Assembly: GCA_946415645.1 (NCBI GenBank)
Contig: CAMKTJ010000016.1
Coordinates: forward strand, 1-52,589
Direction: 5' to 3'
Source: an uncultured Prevotellaceae bacterium
GTDB lineage: Bacteria; Bacteroidota; Bacteroidia; Bacteroidales; Bacteroidaceae
DNA length: 52,589 bases
Part shown: piece after piece, positions 34,495-43,550 of the stretch
How positions within the stretch are numbered: position 1 is the first letter of the stretch
Layout: each line of letters begins with the position of its first letter
Program-made: the position numbers and the translations under genes
Notes under the pieces: model-generated
Told to the model about the DNA's origin: nothing
Database searches by the model: none
The model's input: only the letters and a program-made list of their open reading frames with translations

Positions 34495-35238
34495 ATGAAT
34501 TTAAAACACCAAAACGACAGCATTGTTATTATTCCAACATATAACGAAAAAGAAAACATAGAAGCCATCATTAGGGCTGTAACAAGTCTGGAGAAAGGAT
34601 TTGACGTACTGGTCATAGACGACGGAAGTCCTGATGGAACAGCCCAGATTGTCAAGAACCTGATGAGTTCTGAATTCCAGGATCGCCTTTACCTAATAGA
34701 ACGTAGCGGAAAGCTGGGTCTTGGAACTGCATACATTTGCGGATTCAAGTGGGCTATAGAGGAGCAGTACGACTATATCATTGAGATGGATGCCGACTTC
34801 AGCCACAACCCTGCAGACCTTCCCCGCCTCTATGCAGCATGCCACGATGACGGCTATGACGTTTCTATAGGCAGCAGATATGTTACAGGAGTAAACGTAG
34901 TCAACTGGCCAATAGGTCGTGTACTGATGAGCTACTATGCTTCAGCTTACGTTCGTACCGTCTTGGGTATCTCCCTAAGAGACACAACAGCCGGCTTTGT
35001 ATGTTACAAGCGTCAGGTACTGGAGGCTATCGACCTCGACAATATCCGCTTCGTGGGATATGCCTTCCAGATTGAGATGAAGTACACCGCTGTCCGTTTG
35101 GGATTCAAGGTCAAGGAAGTTCCTGTAATCTTTGTGAATCGCGAATTGGGAACCAGCAAGATGAGCGGTGGAATCTTTGGAGAAGCCCTCTTTGGTGTGA
35201 TGAAATTAAGAATGGGTAAGGTCAGAAGAAAGGCTTAA
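34495..35238 (+). CDS. Polyprenol monophosphomannose synthase (GT2)
   Basis: 247 aa. A GT-A glycosyltransferase of family 2 resembling dolichol-phosphate mannose synthase: IIPTYNEKENIEAII at the N-terminus, nucleotide-binding LVIDDGSPDGTAQIV, the DAD-like metal site EMDADFSHNPADLP, and the RDTTAGFVCYKR and GYAFQIEMKY motifs further on. It probably transfers mannose from GDP-mannose to a lipid carrier for glycan or protein glycosylation at the membrane. There is no C-terminal membrane anchor. pyrC begins directly after the stop codon, so the two are translated from one message. Confidence 0.9.
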   Translation: MNLKHQNDSIVIIPTYNEKENIEAIIRAVTSLEKGFDVLVIDDGSPDGTAQIVKNLMSSEFQDRLYLIERSGKLGLGTAYICGFKWAIEEQYDYIIEMDADFSHNPADLPRLYAACHDDGYDVSIGSRYVTGVNVVNWPIGRVLMSYYASAYVRTVLGISLRDTTAGFVCYKRQVLEAIDLDNIRFVGYAFQIEMKYTAVRLGFKVKEVPVIFVNRELGTSKMSGGIFGEALFGVMKLRMGKVRRKA

Positions 35239-36555
35239 ATGGATATTCAGATTAAGGATGTTATAATTGTTAACGAAGGAGAAGTATTCCTTGGCTCCGT
35301 AATTGTAGAGGATGGGATAATCTCGAAGATAACAAGATCACAAGAAACTCTCAGCGAAAAAGATTGGAAGGAGAAAGCCATTCTCCTCCCAGGCATTATA
35401 GACGATCACGTACACATGCGTGACCCAGGTCTTACGCACAAGGCCGACATGGAAACAGAGACACGTGCAGCAGCTGCAGGAGGTGTCACCACCGTGCTGG
35501 ATATGCCCAACGTATCACCCCAGACAACCACCTTGGCTCTTCTGGAAGAACGTTACAAGATAGCAGCAAAGAAGTGCCACGTAAACTATGGATTCTTCCT
35601 GGGTGCCACAAACGACAATCTTCAGGAAATCCTTAACGTTGATCCTAATAGCGTTCCTGGCGTGAAGCTCTTCATGGGCAGCAGCACAGGCAATATGCTG
35701 GTCGATAAAGAAGAGGCACTCAGGAACATCTTCCGTGATTGCCCTACCCTGATTATGACACATTGCGAGGAAACCAATCGTATCAACCAGCGCATGGCTG
35801 AGTGCAAGTCGTTGTATGGTGACGACCCTGACGTTATTCATCATCCGGAGATACGCGATGCAGAGGCTTGTTACCAAAGCACCGAGTTGGCCGTAAGACT
35901 TGCAAAGGAAACAGGAGCACGCCTGCATGTTGCCCATCTGACAACCGCAAGAGAATTGGAGCTCTTCTCACCCAACGACAAACAGATAACAGCCGAGGCC
36001 TGTGTGGCACACCTTCTCTTCACAAATCAGGATTACCAAAGTCTAGGCACACGCATAAAATGCAACCCTGCCATAAAGACACCTGCAGACAGACAAGCAC
36101 TCAGACAGGCTCTTTCTGACGGTCGCATCAAAGTTATCGGAACAGACCATGCCCCCCACCTGCTTAGCGAGAAGGAAGGCGGATGCTGCAAGGCCATGAG
36201 CGGAATGCCTATGGTACAGTTCAGTTTGCCTGCTATGTTAAGCCTTGTAGATGAGGGTGTTCTAACAATTGAGCGCATGGTGGAACTGATGTGTCACAAT
36301 CCTGCAAAGCTCTTTGGCATAGAGAAACGCGGATTCATACGCGAAGGATTTCATGCCGACCTCACATTGGTTCGCGCCAACAGCCCCTGGCAAGTCAGCA
36401 AGGGCATTATACAAAGTCGTTGCGGATGGAGTCCGTTAGAAGGAAAGACATTCAATTGGAAAGTCTGTCAGACGTACGTCAACGGTCATCTTGTTTGGGA
36501 CGGAAAGCAGATTAACTCAGGTATCCTTGGACAAGCCGCAAGGTTTAATTCTTAG
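35239..36555 (+). CDS. pyrC: Dihydroorotase
   Basis: 438 aa, class I length. It closes carbamoyl aspartate to dihydroorotate in pyrimidine synthesis. The metal-binding residues are visible: GIIDDHVHMRDPG (HxH), THCEETN, HVAHLTTARELEL, and GTDHAPHL with the catalytic Asp; GVKLFMGSSTGNM occupies the place of the bridging Lys. It starts one base after the mannosyltransferase stop (TAAATG). The partner gene is unrelated in function, so this looks like an operon of convenience. Confidence 0.95.
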   Translation: MDIQIKDVIIVNEGEVFLGSVIVEDGIISKITRSQETLSEKDWKEKAILLPGIIDDHVHMRDPGLTHKADMETETRAAAAGGVTTVLDMPNVSPQTTTLALLEERYKIAAKKCHVNYGFFLGATNDNLQEILNVDPNSVPGVKLFMGSSTGNMLVDKEEALRNIFRDCPTLIMTHCEETNRINQRMAECKSLYGDDPDVIHHPEIRDAEACYQSTELAVRLAKETGARLHVAHLTTARELELFSPNDKQITAEACVAHLLFTNQDYQSLGTRIKCNPAIKTPADRQALRQALSDGRIKVIGTDHAPHLLSEKEGGCCKAMSGMPMVQFSLPAMLSLVDEGVLTIERMVELMCHNPAKLFGIEKRGFIREGFHADLTLVRANSPWQVSKGIIQSRCGWSPLEGKTFNWKVCQTYVNGHLVWDGKQINSGILGQAARFNS

Positions 36556-36570
36556 ATCACCACAAATTCT

Positions 36571-36596
36571 TCTTTTTCACTAAGGAAAAAGATTTT
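36571..36596. terminator. Stem-loop between convergent pyrC and MetH-activation genes
   Basis: TCTTTTTC (36571-36578) pairs with GAAAAAGA (36585-36592) around a 6-nt loop, followed by TTTTA. The stem is AT-rich and so only moderately convincing, but it lies between two convergent stop codons. Confidence 0.5.
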
Positions 36597-36599
36597 ATG

Positions 36600-37469
36600 C
36601 TAAGGCCTGAAGAACTTTTGCAGGGAATCTGCAGAAACACCTCTGCGCTTGGCATAATCCCGTAGCTGATCCTCTCCCACCTTACCTACAGAGAAATGGC
36701 AGGTAGCAGGGTGCGAGAACATAAAGCCACAAGTGCTGGCATGGGGAATCATAGCTCCGTTCTCTGTCAACTTAATGCCCAGAGAGGGGAAATCCAATAA
36801 GTCGGAAAGAATGAAACAGACACTCTGGTCAGGCAACGAAGGGTAACCTATGGCAGGACGTTTCCCCTGGTATTTCTCAGCGAACAGTTCATCCAGAGTA
36901 AGATTCTCATCAGGAGCATACCCCCACCATTCACGTCTTGTCTGCTGATGTCCCAACTCTGCCGTTGCCTCAGCCAGACGGTCGGCAATCAAAGCTTCTT
37001 CTAACCTGTCGGTAGAAATAGAAGAAGACACCGTGCTGGCAAAAACACCAATCCTGTCAGGAATACCAGAAGACAAAGGACGGACGAAATCCGCCAGACA
37101 AAGACAGGGCTTTCCCTCCTCTGGATGCTGTTGACGCAGGAAAGGAATACGTTGGCCTGATTCTGCAAGGACAACATCCTCATCCTCTGAGTTAGCCTCC
37201 ATTAGTCGGACACTAAAAACGGTATAATAGCCAGCCTCATCCCACTGGCGCAGAATCTGCTGAGCCTCGTCATAGAGCTTCATAGCCTGCCCTGCCCTCT
37301 CTCTTTCATCAAGAGGGAATGCCTGTAGCCAGTTCTGCCTGCATGCCACACATCCATGCACACTGGCAATACTGCTATAACGGGCAGGAAATCCCCAGGC
37401 ATGAAAGAAATAAAGCCAGTTAATGTAACTGGCAGCCTCATGAATGGTATAATGACGGGTATATATCAT
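36600..37469 (-). CDS. Stand-alone methionine synthase (MetH) activation domain protein
   Basis: 289 aa. It matches the C-terminal activation domain of cobalamin-dependent methionine synthase, which binds S-adenosylmethionine and re-methylates oxidised cob(II)alamin: LIADRLAEATAELGHQQTRREWWGY, then GKRPAIGYPSLPDQS and the C-terminal SHPATCHFSVGKVGEDQLRDYAKRRG. In E. coli this is part of the single MetH chain; here it is a separate gene with an extra N-terminal helical part. It would have to work with a MetH encoded elsewhere. It overlaps plsC by four nt (ATGA), the only physical link to another gene. Confidence 0.85.
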   Translation of the reverse strand: MIYTRHYTIHEAASYINWLYFFHAWGFPARYSSIASVHGCVACRQNWLQAFPLDERERAGQAMKLYDEAQQILRQWDEAGYYTVFSVRLMEANSEDEDVVLAESGQRIPFLRQQHPEEGKPCLCLADFVRPLSSGIPDRIGVFASTVSSSISTDRLEEALIADRLAEATAELGHQQTRREWWGYAPDENLTLDELFAEKYQGKRPAIGYPSLPDQSVCFILSDLLDFPSLGIKLTENGAMIPHASTCGFMFSHPATCHFSVGKVGEDQLRDYAKRRGVSADSLQKFFRP

Positions 37470-38221
37470 TGGTCAGGATTCTCCACAAAGCCTTGATATT
37501 TCTGTGGCAGGGATGCCATAACAGCCTGATAGCTCTCTTCCATAACATCCTTTATCTCGTCCACATCCTGAGGCTTAGGTTGAATAGGTTCATGGATGAC
37601 AAGTCGCAAGGGATGCCAGGTGAGAAAATTGAAACCCTTTTGGCGAGACAAGACATCAAAGGAACCGTCAATGGTTACAGGCGCAACAGGCAGCTGCAAC
37701 TGATGGGCCATCTGGAAGGCACCCCTACGGAACTTGCCCATATGACCGGTAAAGGTACGGGCACCTTCTGGGAAAACCACAAGGCTGATGCCACCACGCA
37801 ACACCTTACGTCCCTGTTCGCATGTAGCATTTATGGCTTTAGGGCCGCTCTTATCCACCATAACATGTCCGGCTCTTTCACAAGCCTTTCCTATTAAGGG
37901 GATATTGCGAAGGGATTTCTTCATCATCCATCTGAAATTCCTTCCTAAGAATCCATATACCAGAAAGATATCATACGCACCCTGATGATTGCACACAAAG
38001 ACGTAGGACTGACGCTTGCTCAGATGTTCCCTACCCTCTACCTTGACAGGAAGCAGGCAGACCCAGCACATCAGACGGCTCCATACCATAGGAGGATAGT
38101 AACCGACCCATGAGGGACAGATGGGACTAAACAAGATAACTGTTACTGCGCAAAGAAACGTTGCAATCAAAAGAATAGGAGCTGCTATAAGCAATTGGTA
38201 AATCCAATATATGTATTTCAT
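37466..38221 (-). CDS. plsC: 1-acyl-sn-glycerol-3-phosphate acyltransferase
   Basis: 251 aa from the ATG at 38221. It acylates lysophosphatidic acid to phosphatidic acid at the inner membrane. Two N-terminal hydrophobic stretches (YIYWIYQLLIAAPILLIATF and the following segment), the catalytic HxxxxD in VCNHQGAYDIF and the glycerol-phosphate site VFPEGARTFTG identify the family. A TTG codon at 38245 opens the frame earlier but adds only eight residues, overlaps the end of the DUF4369 gene and is a poor start. It is followed by the MetH-activation gene with overlapping stop and start. Confidence 0.92.
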   Translation of the reverse strand: MKYIYWIYQLLIAAPILLIATFLCAVTVILFSPICPSWVGYYPPMVWSRLMCWVCLLPVKVEGREHLSKRQSYVFVCNHQGAYDIFLVYGFLGRNFRWMMKKSLRNIPLIGKACERAGHVMVDKSGPKAINATCEQGRKVLRGGISLVVFPEGARTFTGHMGKFRRGAFQMAHQLQLPVAPVTIDGSFDVLSRQKGFNFLTWHPLRLVIHEPIQPKPQDVDEIKDVMEESYQAVMASLPQKYQGFVENPDQ

Positions 38222-38246
38222 ATCAGGAAATCTCTTGTCATCCAAT

Positions 38247-38945
38247 TTAATACTGACGTAACTTCTCCATATTACTTTCAGCTACCCGGATGTATTCCTT
38301 TACATAAGGATTATTCTTGAAATAAGGGGGTGCTTGAGAGATGATCTCCTCAATCTGCGGATTCATAATAGGATATGGAAAGCTATTTGTCATTATCATA
38401 AACACGCCCGGACCCAATACATTATTATAATTGGCACGGATGAAACGTGTTATCAGTTTATCATTCTCTATTTCTAATTCTCGAGCCTGTTCGGCCAATT
38501 CTTCACGGATCTGATCCTCATCAATGCCATCCATTATCATCCGCAACTGCTTAGTCGGGAGCTCAGCCATACGGGCATCAATTTGTGACTTCTTCTTAAT
38601 GAAATTGGAAAGACTGTCATTCAACGGGGTGCCTGTGGCACTTTGCATATTCTCGTCAATATTGATGCTTACATCACCACCTTCCAGAACAACAGGCATT
38701 ACGCTACTGTTCTCCAGAAAGACACTTGCCATCATCACAGAATCCATGATTCCACGGAACTTGAACTTTCCGTGAACAACCTTTGAGGAATCTATGGCAC
38801 ACATATCACTATCCTTGAACACCCTCAAATAAAGCATTCTACCCTCCAATCCTTCCACATTGGATGTACCAGAAACAAGATACTGCTCCGAGCACGAGGC
38901 CAACATAACAGCCCCCAAGATTAAAGAGGAAATCAACTTCTTCAT
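38247..38945 (-). CDS. DUF4369 lipoprotein
   Basis: 232 aa from the ATG at 38945. It begins with a lipoprotein signal peptide (KKLISSLILGAVMLASCSEQ) in which Cys follows LAS, so it should be lipidated in the envelope. The following segment (YLVSGTSNVEGLEGRMLYLR, then KVVHGKFKFRGIMDSVMMAS and VVLEGGDVSINID) matches the DUF4369 domain often found at the N-terminus of thioredoxin-like proteins in Bacteroidetes. The C-terminal half here is helical and has no CxxC, so no redox domain is attached. Function unknown. The start was chosen because the -7 box at 38969 lies just upstream. Confidence 0.82.
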   Translation of the reverse strand: MKKLISSLILGAVMLASCSEQYLVSGTSNVEGLEGRMLYLRVFKDSDMCAIDSSKVVHGKFKFRGIMDSVMMASVFLENSSVMPVVLEGGDVSINIDENMQSATGTPLNDSLSNFIKKKSQIDARMAELPTKQLRMIMDGIDEDQIREELAEQARELEIENDKLITRFIRANYNNVLGPGVFMIMTNSFPYPIMNPQIEEIISQAPPYFKNNPYVKEYIRVAESNMEKLRQY

Positions 38946-38968
38946 ATTATGCCATTCTATCTTTAACA

Positions 38969-38976
38969 CAAAGTTA
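38969..38976 (-). promoter_or_regulatory. -7 box of the DUF4369-plsC-metH activation unit
   Basis: On the - strand TAACTTTG (TAnnTTTG), 24 nt before the lipoprotein ATG. An earlier possible start codon at 38981 lies upstream of this box and is therefore excluded. Confidence 0.6.
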
Positions 38977-39014
38977 GGCAAAAACCATGGAATTTGGCGA
39001 AATTTTAGTACTTA

Positions 39015-39392
39015 TTAAGACTTTTTTGAATTTTGTAATGCACTGGGGATACGCCAAGCGGTATAAAGTTCCAGTACACATCCTATTGCCAAGGCAACTA
39101 CCCATTCATTTCTACGTGCAAACCCATACTGATAAACCTGCATGCTCATGCACATTACCGTACCGATAAACATCAGACAGGCAAACAACTGCTGGCGACG
39201 CAGCCTTATAACATTCAGGTCATTTCCCTCATATACGGCACGCAGCTGCATCAGGCAGAAAAGCATGGCGCCAATACCATATATATATAAGGAAATCTCA
39301 GCACTGAAAATATGAACGGCAACACCAAAAAGCATCAGAACAGCTCCTATACGGAATAGCAGATTCTCCAGAAAAGTCAGCTCGCGTATCAT
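39015..39392 (-). CDS. Small integral membrane protein (four spans)
   Basis: 125 aa with about four membrane segments (LLFRIGAVLMLFGVAVHIF, SLYIYGIGAMLFCLMQL, LFACLMFIGTVMCMSMQVY, WVVALAIGCVLELYTAW) and a basic cytoplasmic loop (VIRLRRQQ). I recognise no named family. It follows the FtsB-like gene by five nt, so both are on one transcript, and a conserved hypothetical membrane protein at this place may take part in envelope assembly or division. That role is inferred from position only. Confidence 0.7.
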   Translation of the reverse strand: MIRELTFLENLLFRIGAVLMLFGVAVHIFSAEISLYIYGIGAMLFCLMQLRAVYEGNDLNVIRLRRQQLFACLMFIGTVMCMSMQVYQYGFARRNEWVVALAIGCVLELYTAWRIPSALQNSKKS

Positions 39393-39397
39393 GAAGC

Positions 39398-39745
39398 CTA
39401 TTCTTTTATGGAGCCGGCAGCATCCAACTCCGTGTCATTATTATCCTCTGCGTCTCTTATCACAAAGATATCTTCGCCCGGGCGCTTCATGAAATATTTC
39501 TCGCGTGCCATCTTCTCTATTGCCTTGGGATTCTGGTCCATCTCACGCAGACAGCGGTCAGCTTCCTCATACTGAGCCTTGTACATTTCTATCTCACTCC
39601 TCAACTGACTCATTTTATTACGGCGGTCAAAACGATGCATGAAACTATTGTCGTCTATAAAGCCCACAATGAGAACAATAAAGAAGAAAACCACCATATA
39701 TTTATGACGGCATATAAATAGAAAGACGGAATTTAATCGGCTCAT
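39398..39745 (-). CDS. FtsB/DivIC-family cell division protein
   Basis: 115 aa. One membrane span near the N-terminus (YMVVFFFIVLIVGFI, ~16-30), a coiled coil (MSQLRSEIEMYKAQYEEADR) and the family end motif NPKAIEKMAREKYFMKRPGEDIFVI, which corresponds to the ExxAREkyxmkkpgE signature of septum formation initiators. FtsB/DivIC forms the FtsB-L-Q complex that activates septal peptidoglycan synthesis. The Asp/Asn/Glu-rich tail is unusual in length. It diverges from dnaX. Confidence 0.88.
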   Translation of the reverse strand: MSRLNSVFLFICRHKYMVVFFFIVLIVGFIDDNSFMHRFDRRNKMSQLRSEIEMYKAQYEEADRCLREMDQNPKAIEKMAREKYFMKRPGEDIFVIRDAEDNNDTELDAAGSIKE

Positions 39746-39768
39746 AATGTGTTGGTGCTAATTTTGAG

Positions 39769-39776
39769 CAAAGGTA
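39769..39776 (-). promoter_or_regulatory. -7 box of the FtsB-like gene
   Basis: On the - strand TACCTTTG (TAnnTTTG), 24 nt before the ATG. It stands back to back with the dnaX box at 39821-39828. Confidence 0.65.
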
Positions 39777-39820
39777 GAAAAAAATATGGTCACTTATAAC
39801 AAGAAGCCACTTTTTTTTCA

Positions 39821-39828
39821 TATTTTTG
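39821..39828 (+). promoter_or_regulatory. dnaX -7 box
   Basis: TATTTTTG (TAnnTTTG). It includes the TTG at 39826 that would open a longer frame, so the ATG at 39847 is the start and the leader is about 12 nt. Confidence 0.65.
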
Positions 39829-39846
39829 CACAAAACTACAAACAGA

Positions 39847-41601
39847 ATGGAAGAATATATTGTATCTGCACGAAAATACAGACCACTGAATTTTGATGCA
39901 GTAGTCGGACAGCGTGCGCTCACCGCAACACTCAAGAATGCCATCGCTACAGGAAAGCTGGCACACGCCTATTTGTTCTGCGGCCCGAGAGGAGTCGGAA
40001 AGACCACTTGTGCCCGTATCTTTGCCAAGGCCATTAACTGCCTCTCGCCCAAGGAAGGAGGCGATGCGTGCGGCGAGTGTGAAAGCTGCATGGCTTTCGA
40101 CCAGCAGCGTTCCATGAACATTCATGAGCTGGATGCTGCCAGCAATAACTCTGTAGAGGATATCCGTGAGCTGACAAAGCAGGTACAGATTCCACCACAG
40201 ATAGGAAAATACAAGGTATTCATCATCGACGAGGTTCACATGCTTAGTGCCTCTGCCTTCAATGCCTTCCTGAAGACACTGGAGGAACCGCCTTCGTACG
40301 TTATCTTTATCCTTGCCACAACAGAGAAGCACAAGATCCTGCCTACCATTCTGAGCCGTTGCCAGGTTTACGACTTCCAGCGCATGACAACGCAACTGAC
40401 CGTTGACCACCTTATGTATGTGGCGCAGAAGGAAGGATATACAGCAGAGCCTGAAGCTCTTAGCCTGATAGCTGAGAAGGCTGACGGCGGTATGCGTGAT
40501 GCCTTGAGCATCTTCGACCAGATGGTAAGCTTCACTGGTGGCAACATTACCTACGAGCAGGTTGCCAAGAACCTGAATGTCCTCAGCACAGAATACTACT
40601 TCCAACTGGTTGACTACTTCCTGGCAGGTAATGTACAATCCAGCCTTATGCTGCTGAACGAAGTCCTCAACAAGGGCTTTGACGGTGGTAATTTCATCAA
40701 CGGCCTTGCCTCTCACCTGCGTAATCTGCTGGTAAGCCAGGATGCCGTAACTCTCCCCTTGTTGGAGATGAGCGACAAGATGCGCAGCAAATATCAGGAA
40801 CAGGCACAGAAATGCAAGCCCAAGTTTCTGTATCAGGCTATCAAGCTTTGTAACGACTGCGACCAGAGCTACCGCACCAGCAGGAACAAGCGCCTGCAGG
40901 TTGAGATATGCCTCATTCAGGCTGCTCAACTGACAGAAGAGGATGCGCCTGGCGCGGGGCTTTGCCCTGCCAAGATCTTAAAACCCATTTTCACTAAACA
41001 GGCTGCAAAGTCTCAGACAGCGGCCTGTGCTCCTGTTGCTGCAACCAAACCCGCAGCAACCCCTAATGTATCTGCACCTGCACCCGCTGCTCCCAAGGCA
41101 CCTGCTACCCCAAGGATAAAACCCGCAGACAGCAAAGTCATCCTCCGAAAGGTCAGTTTCAAGCACTTTGGCAATAACACTACAGAGGAGACAGAAGTCA
41201 ACAAACAGGAAGCCCAGGCAGAGAAGATAGAATTAAAGAAGCCCCTTGAGGAACTCACCCTAATGGAAGGCTGGCATAAATATTTGAACAGTCTTCCACG
41301 TGAGCAGATGGCTATAGCTCAACGCATACGAATGCTACAGCCTAAGATTACAGGGCCGTCATCTGTAGAGGTAACGGTTAACAATCCTCAGATTATTAGC
41401 GAGCTGAACGACCTGAAGGCTGAGATGGAGAGCTTCCTTCGGACAAATCTGCAAAACAGCGAGATAAGCCTTTCCTTCCATCTTTCCAAGCAGGAAGCCG
41501 TACAGCGCAACTACAGCAAGCAGGAGTACCTTCTCAAAATGGAGAAGATGAACCCCATGCTTACCACATTTATCAAGGAATTTGAGTTGGAATTCGACTA
41601 A
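39847..41601 (+). CDS. dnaX: DNA polymerase III subunits gamma/tau
   Basis: 584 aa from the ATG at 39847. It is the clamp-loader ATPase that also couples polymerases. AAA+ features: start [22 protein letters not shown], Walker [18 protein letters not shown], a zinc-binding Cys set (CLSPKEGG...CGECESC), [22 protein letters not shown] and sensor motif [16 protein letters not shown]. After the clamp-loader domain III, an Ala/Pro-rich linker (~405-440) leads to a tau-like C-terminal domain. No slippery A run typical of programmed frameshifting to gamma was noticed. The last four bases overlap the convergent queF gene. Confidence 0.95.
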   Translation: MEEYIVSARKYRPLNFDAVVGQRALTATLKNAIATGKLAHAYLFCGPRGVGKTTCARIFAKAINCLSPKEGGDACGECESCMAFDQQRSMNIHELDAASNNSVEDIRELTKQVQIPPQIGKYKVFIIDEVHMLSASAFNAFLKTLEEPPSYVIFILATTEKHKILPTILSRCQVYDFQRMTTQLTVDHLMYVAQKEGYTAEPEALSLIAEKADGGMRDALSIFDQMVSFTGGNITYEQVAKNLNVLSTEYYFQLVDYFLAGNVQSSLMLLNEVLNKGFDGGNFINGLASHLRNLLVSQDAVTLPLLEMSDKMRSKYQEQAQKCKPKFLYQAIKLCNDCDQSYRTSRNKRLQVEICLIQAAQLTEEDAPGAGLCPAKILKPIFTKQAAKSQTAACAPVAATKPAATPNVSAPAPAAPKAPATPRIKPADSKVILRKVSFKHFGNNTTEETEVNKQEAQAEKIELKKPLEELTLMEGWHKYLNSLPREQMAIAQRIRMLQPKITGPSSVEVTVNNPQIISELNDLKAEMESFLRTNLQNSEISLSFHLSKQEAVQRNYSKQEYLLKMEKMNPMLTTFIKEFELEFD

Positions 41602-42059
41602 AGGTCGTGATGCAGCAGACGGTACTCTGCCATCTCTGCATACTTGGTTCCAGGACGTCCGTAATTGGCATACGGATAGATACTGATTCCGCCACGTGGG
41701 GTAAAGATTCCCGTTACCTCTATGTACTTAGGATCCATCAGTTTTATCAGGTCCTTCATGATCTTGTTAACACAGTCTTCATGGAAGTCGCCATGGTTAC
41801 GGAAGCTGAAAAGGTAAAGCTTTAGGCTCTTACTCTCAACCATCTTCATATCAGGCAGATAACTGATTCTGATTTCTGCAAAATCAGGCTGGCCTGTAAT
41901 AGGACAAAGGCTAGTAAACTCTGGGCAGTTGAACCGTACCCAATAGTCGTTCTCAGGGTGTTTGTTCTGAAAGGACTCCAACACCTCAGGCGCATAATCG
42001 CTCTTATATTCCGTCTTGCGGCCTAATGCCGTCAGACCTTCATTTTCTCTGTTGCTCAT
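41598..42059 (-). CDS. queF: NADPH-dependent 7-cyano-7-deazaguanine reductase
   Basis: 153 aa, the unimodular type I QueF. It reduces preQ0 to preQ1 in queuosine synthesis. The active-site region [21 protein letters not shown] contains the nucleophilic Cys, and [21 protein letters not shown] and [18 protein letters not shown] complete the family pattern. It is the third gene of the yhhQ-queC-queF operon and starts inside queC (20 nt overlap). Its stop codon overlaps the convergent dnaX stop by four nt. Confidence 0.95.
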   Translation of the reverse strand: MSNRENEGLTALGRKTEYKSDYAPEVLESFQNKHPENDYWVRFNCPEFTSLCPITGQPDFAEIRISYLPDMKMVESKSLKLYLFSFRNHGDFHEDCVNKIMKDLIKLMDPKYIEVTGIFTPRGGISIYPYANYGRPGTKYAEMAEYRLLHHDL

Positions 42060-42699
42060 ATTTCTCTAAACCTTTTCTTCTTAACTGGCAGGCAGGGCAA
42101 TGACCGCATCCGTCGCCCTGAATACCATTGTAACACGTAAGGGTCTTATACCTTATAATATCCATAACACCCAACTCATCAGACAACTGCCACGTCTGAG
42201 CCTTGTCCAACCACATCAGAGGCGTATGAATCCTGAACTGCTCATCCATAGCCAGGTTCAGCGTTACATTCAGGCTCTTGATAAAGCTGTCCCTGCAATC
42301 GGGGTATCCGCTGAAATCCGTCTGGCTGACACCTGTCACCAGGTCATGGATACCATGCTCACGGGCATACACGGCAGCTATCGAGAGGAAGAACATGTTA
42401 CGCCCCGGCACAAAGGTTGAAGGGAGACTGTCGGCAGGCTTTTCCTCTTCTATCTGCAGAGAGGTATCCGTAAGACTGCAACCGGTGCTGAGTTTGGATA
42501 TAAAGGAAACGTCCATACTGGCCCATTCTACCCCAGCCTCCTTGGCCAGGTCCCTTGCCAGGTCAACCTCCTTCACATGTTTCTGCCCATAGATAAAACT
42601 CAGGGCCACAACTCTCTTGAAGTTCTTCTTTGCCCAATACAGACAGGTAGTACTATCCTGTCCGCCTGAGAAGACCACCAATGCAGACTCGCCTATCAT
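42040..42699 (-). CDS. queC: 7-cyano-7-deazaguanine synthase
   Basis: 219 aa. It converts 7-carboxy-7-deazaguanine to preQ0 with ATP and ammonia. The PP-loop [18 protein letters not shown] is at the N-terminus, the substrate region [16 protein letters not shown] is in the middle, and a zinc-binding Cys set [19 protein letters not shown] lies near the end. It is coupled to the upstream transporter gene through an ATGA overlap. queD and queE are not in the window. Confidence 0.95.
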   Translation of the reverse strand: MIGESALVVFSGGQDSTTCLYWAKKNFKRVVALSFIYGQKHVKEVDLARDLAKEAGVEWASMDVSFISKLSTGCSLTDTSLQIEEEKPADSLPSTFVPGRNMFFLSIAAVYAREHGIHDLVTGVSQTDFSGYPDCRDSFIKSLNVTLNLAMDEQFRIHTPLMWLDKAQTWQLSDELGVMDIIRYKTLTCYNGIQGDGCGHCPACQLRRKGLEKYEQQRK

Positions 42700-43385
42700 A
42701 GCTGGAAAATGTTTAATGGGTTATAAGAGATGTCATTGTCGTAGACATCTGTTCCTTCACGACGCTTTACCCACCTTACCACACGAATGGTCAGAGGCAG
42801 AGCAACAATCTCATACAAGGTCTTGGTCATTACCTGCAAAGCCATCAGCTTCAACAGCTCAGGAACAGGAATCAGGCCGCCAAAGGCAAAGGGGAAGAAA
42901 ATCAGGCTGTCAACGCCCTCACCCCAGAGTGTACTGATAACGGCACGCTTGGAGAAATGGCGTCCTTCGCTTGTCATCTTCATCTTGCTCATCACATAGG
43001 CATTTACCAGACTACCCAGCAGGAAAGCGGTAAACGATGCAAAGGTGATTCTGGGAGACAATCCGAAGACAAAGTTGAAGTGCTCCTCGTGCTCAGCCCA
43101 ATAGTCGGCAGCAGGCAGTATCACAGCCAACTGACCCAGCGCCACCACGAAGAAGTTCATCAGGAATGCCATCCAGATAACGTATCTGGCCTTTCTATAG
43201 CCCCACACCTCGGCAATACAGTCGTTCAGAATGTAAGAGATAGGAAAGCACAAGACGCCAGCCGTCATAGTGAAACTTCCAAACTGTAGGATTTTTGCTT
43301 CCAGAAGATTACTTGCAATAAGGCAAGTACAGAACAGTATCCCCATGTACATGAAGGATGCTGATACGGTTTTGTTTTGTATCAT
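42696..43385 (-). CDS. yhhQ: Queuosine precursor transporter (QPTR/VUT family)
   Basis: 229 aa with about six membrane spans. It belongs to the DUF165/VUT family, whose E. coli member YhhQ imports preQ0/preQ1. The start [27 protein letters not shown], the [20 protein letters not shown] motif and [20 protein letters not shown] with [15 protein letters not shown] match the family. As first gene after the preQ1-I riboswitch and ahead of queC and queF, its substrate is very likely a queuosine precursor. Confidence 0.93.
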   Translation of the reverse strand: MIQNKTVSASFMYMGILFCTCLIASNLLEAKILQFGSFTMTAGVLCFPISYILNDCIAEVWGYRKARYVIWMAFLMNFFVVALGQLAVILPAADYWAEHEEHFNFVFGLSPRITFASFTAFLLGSLVNAYVMSKMKMTSEGRHFSKRAVISTLWGEGVDSLIFFPFAFGGLIPVPELLKLMALQVMTKTLYEIVALPLTIRVVRWVKRREGTDVYDNDISYNPLNIFQL

Positions 43386-43389
43386 AAAT

Positions 43390-43426
43390 CTTGTTTTGTT
43401 TTAAAAGAGGTTACCAAGCACTCTTT
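43390..43426 (-). promoter_or_regulatory. preQ1-I riboswitch ahead of the queuosine operon
   Basis: On the - strand AAAGAG, TGCTTGGTAAC, CTCTTT, then TAAAACAAAACAAG. P1 is AAAGAG/CTCTTT (6 bp). CTTG in loop 1 can pair with CAAG at the end of the A-rich tail to form the H-type pseudoknot. The GUAACC and ACAAAACAAG parts match the Thermoanaerobacter preQ1-I aptamer almost base for base. CAAG ends 5 nt before the yhhQ ATG, so ligand binding would hide the start region and repress translation. Confidence 0.88.
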
Positions 43427-43446
43427 GTTAATAATAAAATTCTGTG

Positions 43447-43533
43447 CGGAGAGACAGGGATTCGAACCCTGGGTACCCGTAAGAGTACGCCGCATTTCGA
43501 GTGCGGTCCATTCGACCACTCTGGCATCTCTCC
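43447..43533 (-). tRNA. tRNA-Ser (anticodon CGA)
   Basis: 87 nt with a class II long variable arm. Acceptor GGAGAGA/TCTCTCC with discriminator G, anticodon stem CCGCA/TGCGG enclosing the loop CTCGAAA (anticodon CGA, reading UCG), variable arm GTACTCTTACGGGTAC, and T-arm CAGGGTTCGAATCCCTG. CCA is not encoded. It ends only 21 nt before the preQ1 riboswitch, so tRNA and queuosine operon may come from one transcript. tRNA-Ser is not itself a queuosine target. Confidence 0.95.
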
Positions 43534-43550
43534 ATTCTCAAATGCGGCTG

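Noticed and set aside
39790..40929. 379-codon frame on the - strand opposite dnaX
   Set aside because: It lies entirely antisense to an unmistakable dnaX, has a Leu/Val-rich, non-family-like composition, and covers both divergent promoters.
39847..41601. Programmed frameshift in dnaX giving a gamma subunit
   Set aside because: I saw no A-rich slippery heptamer with a downstream hairpin in the region after the AAA+ domain.
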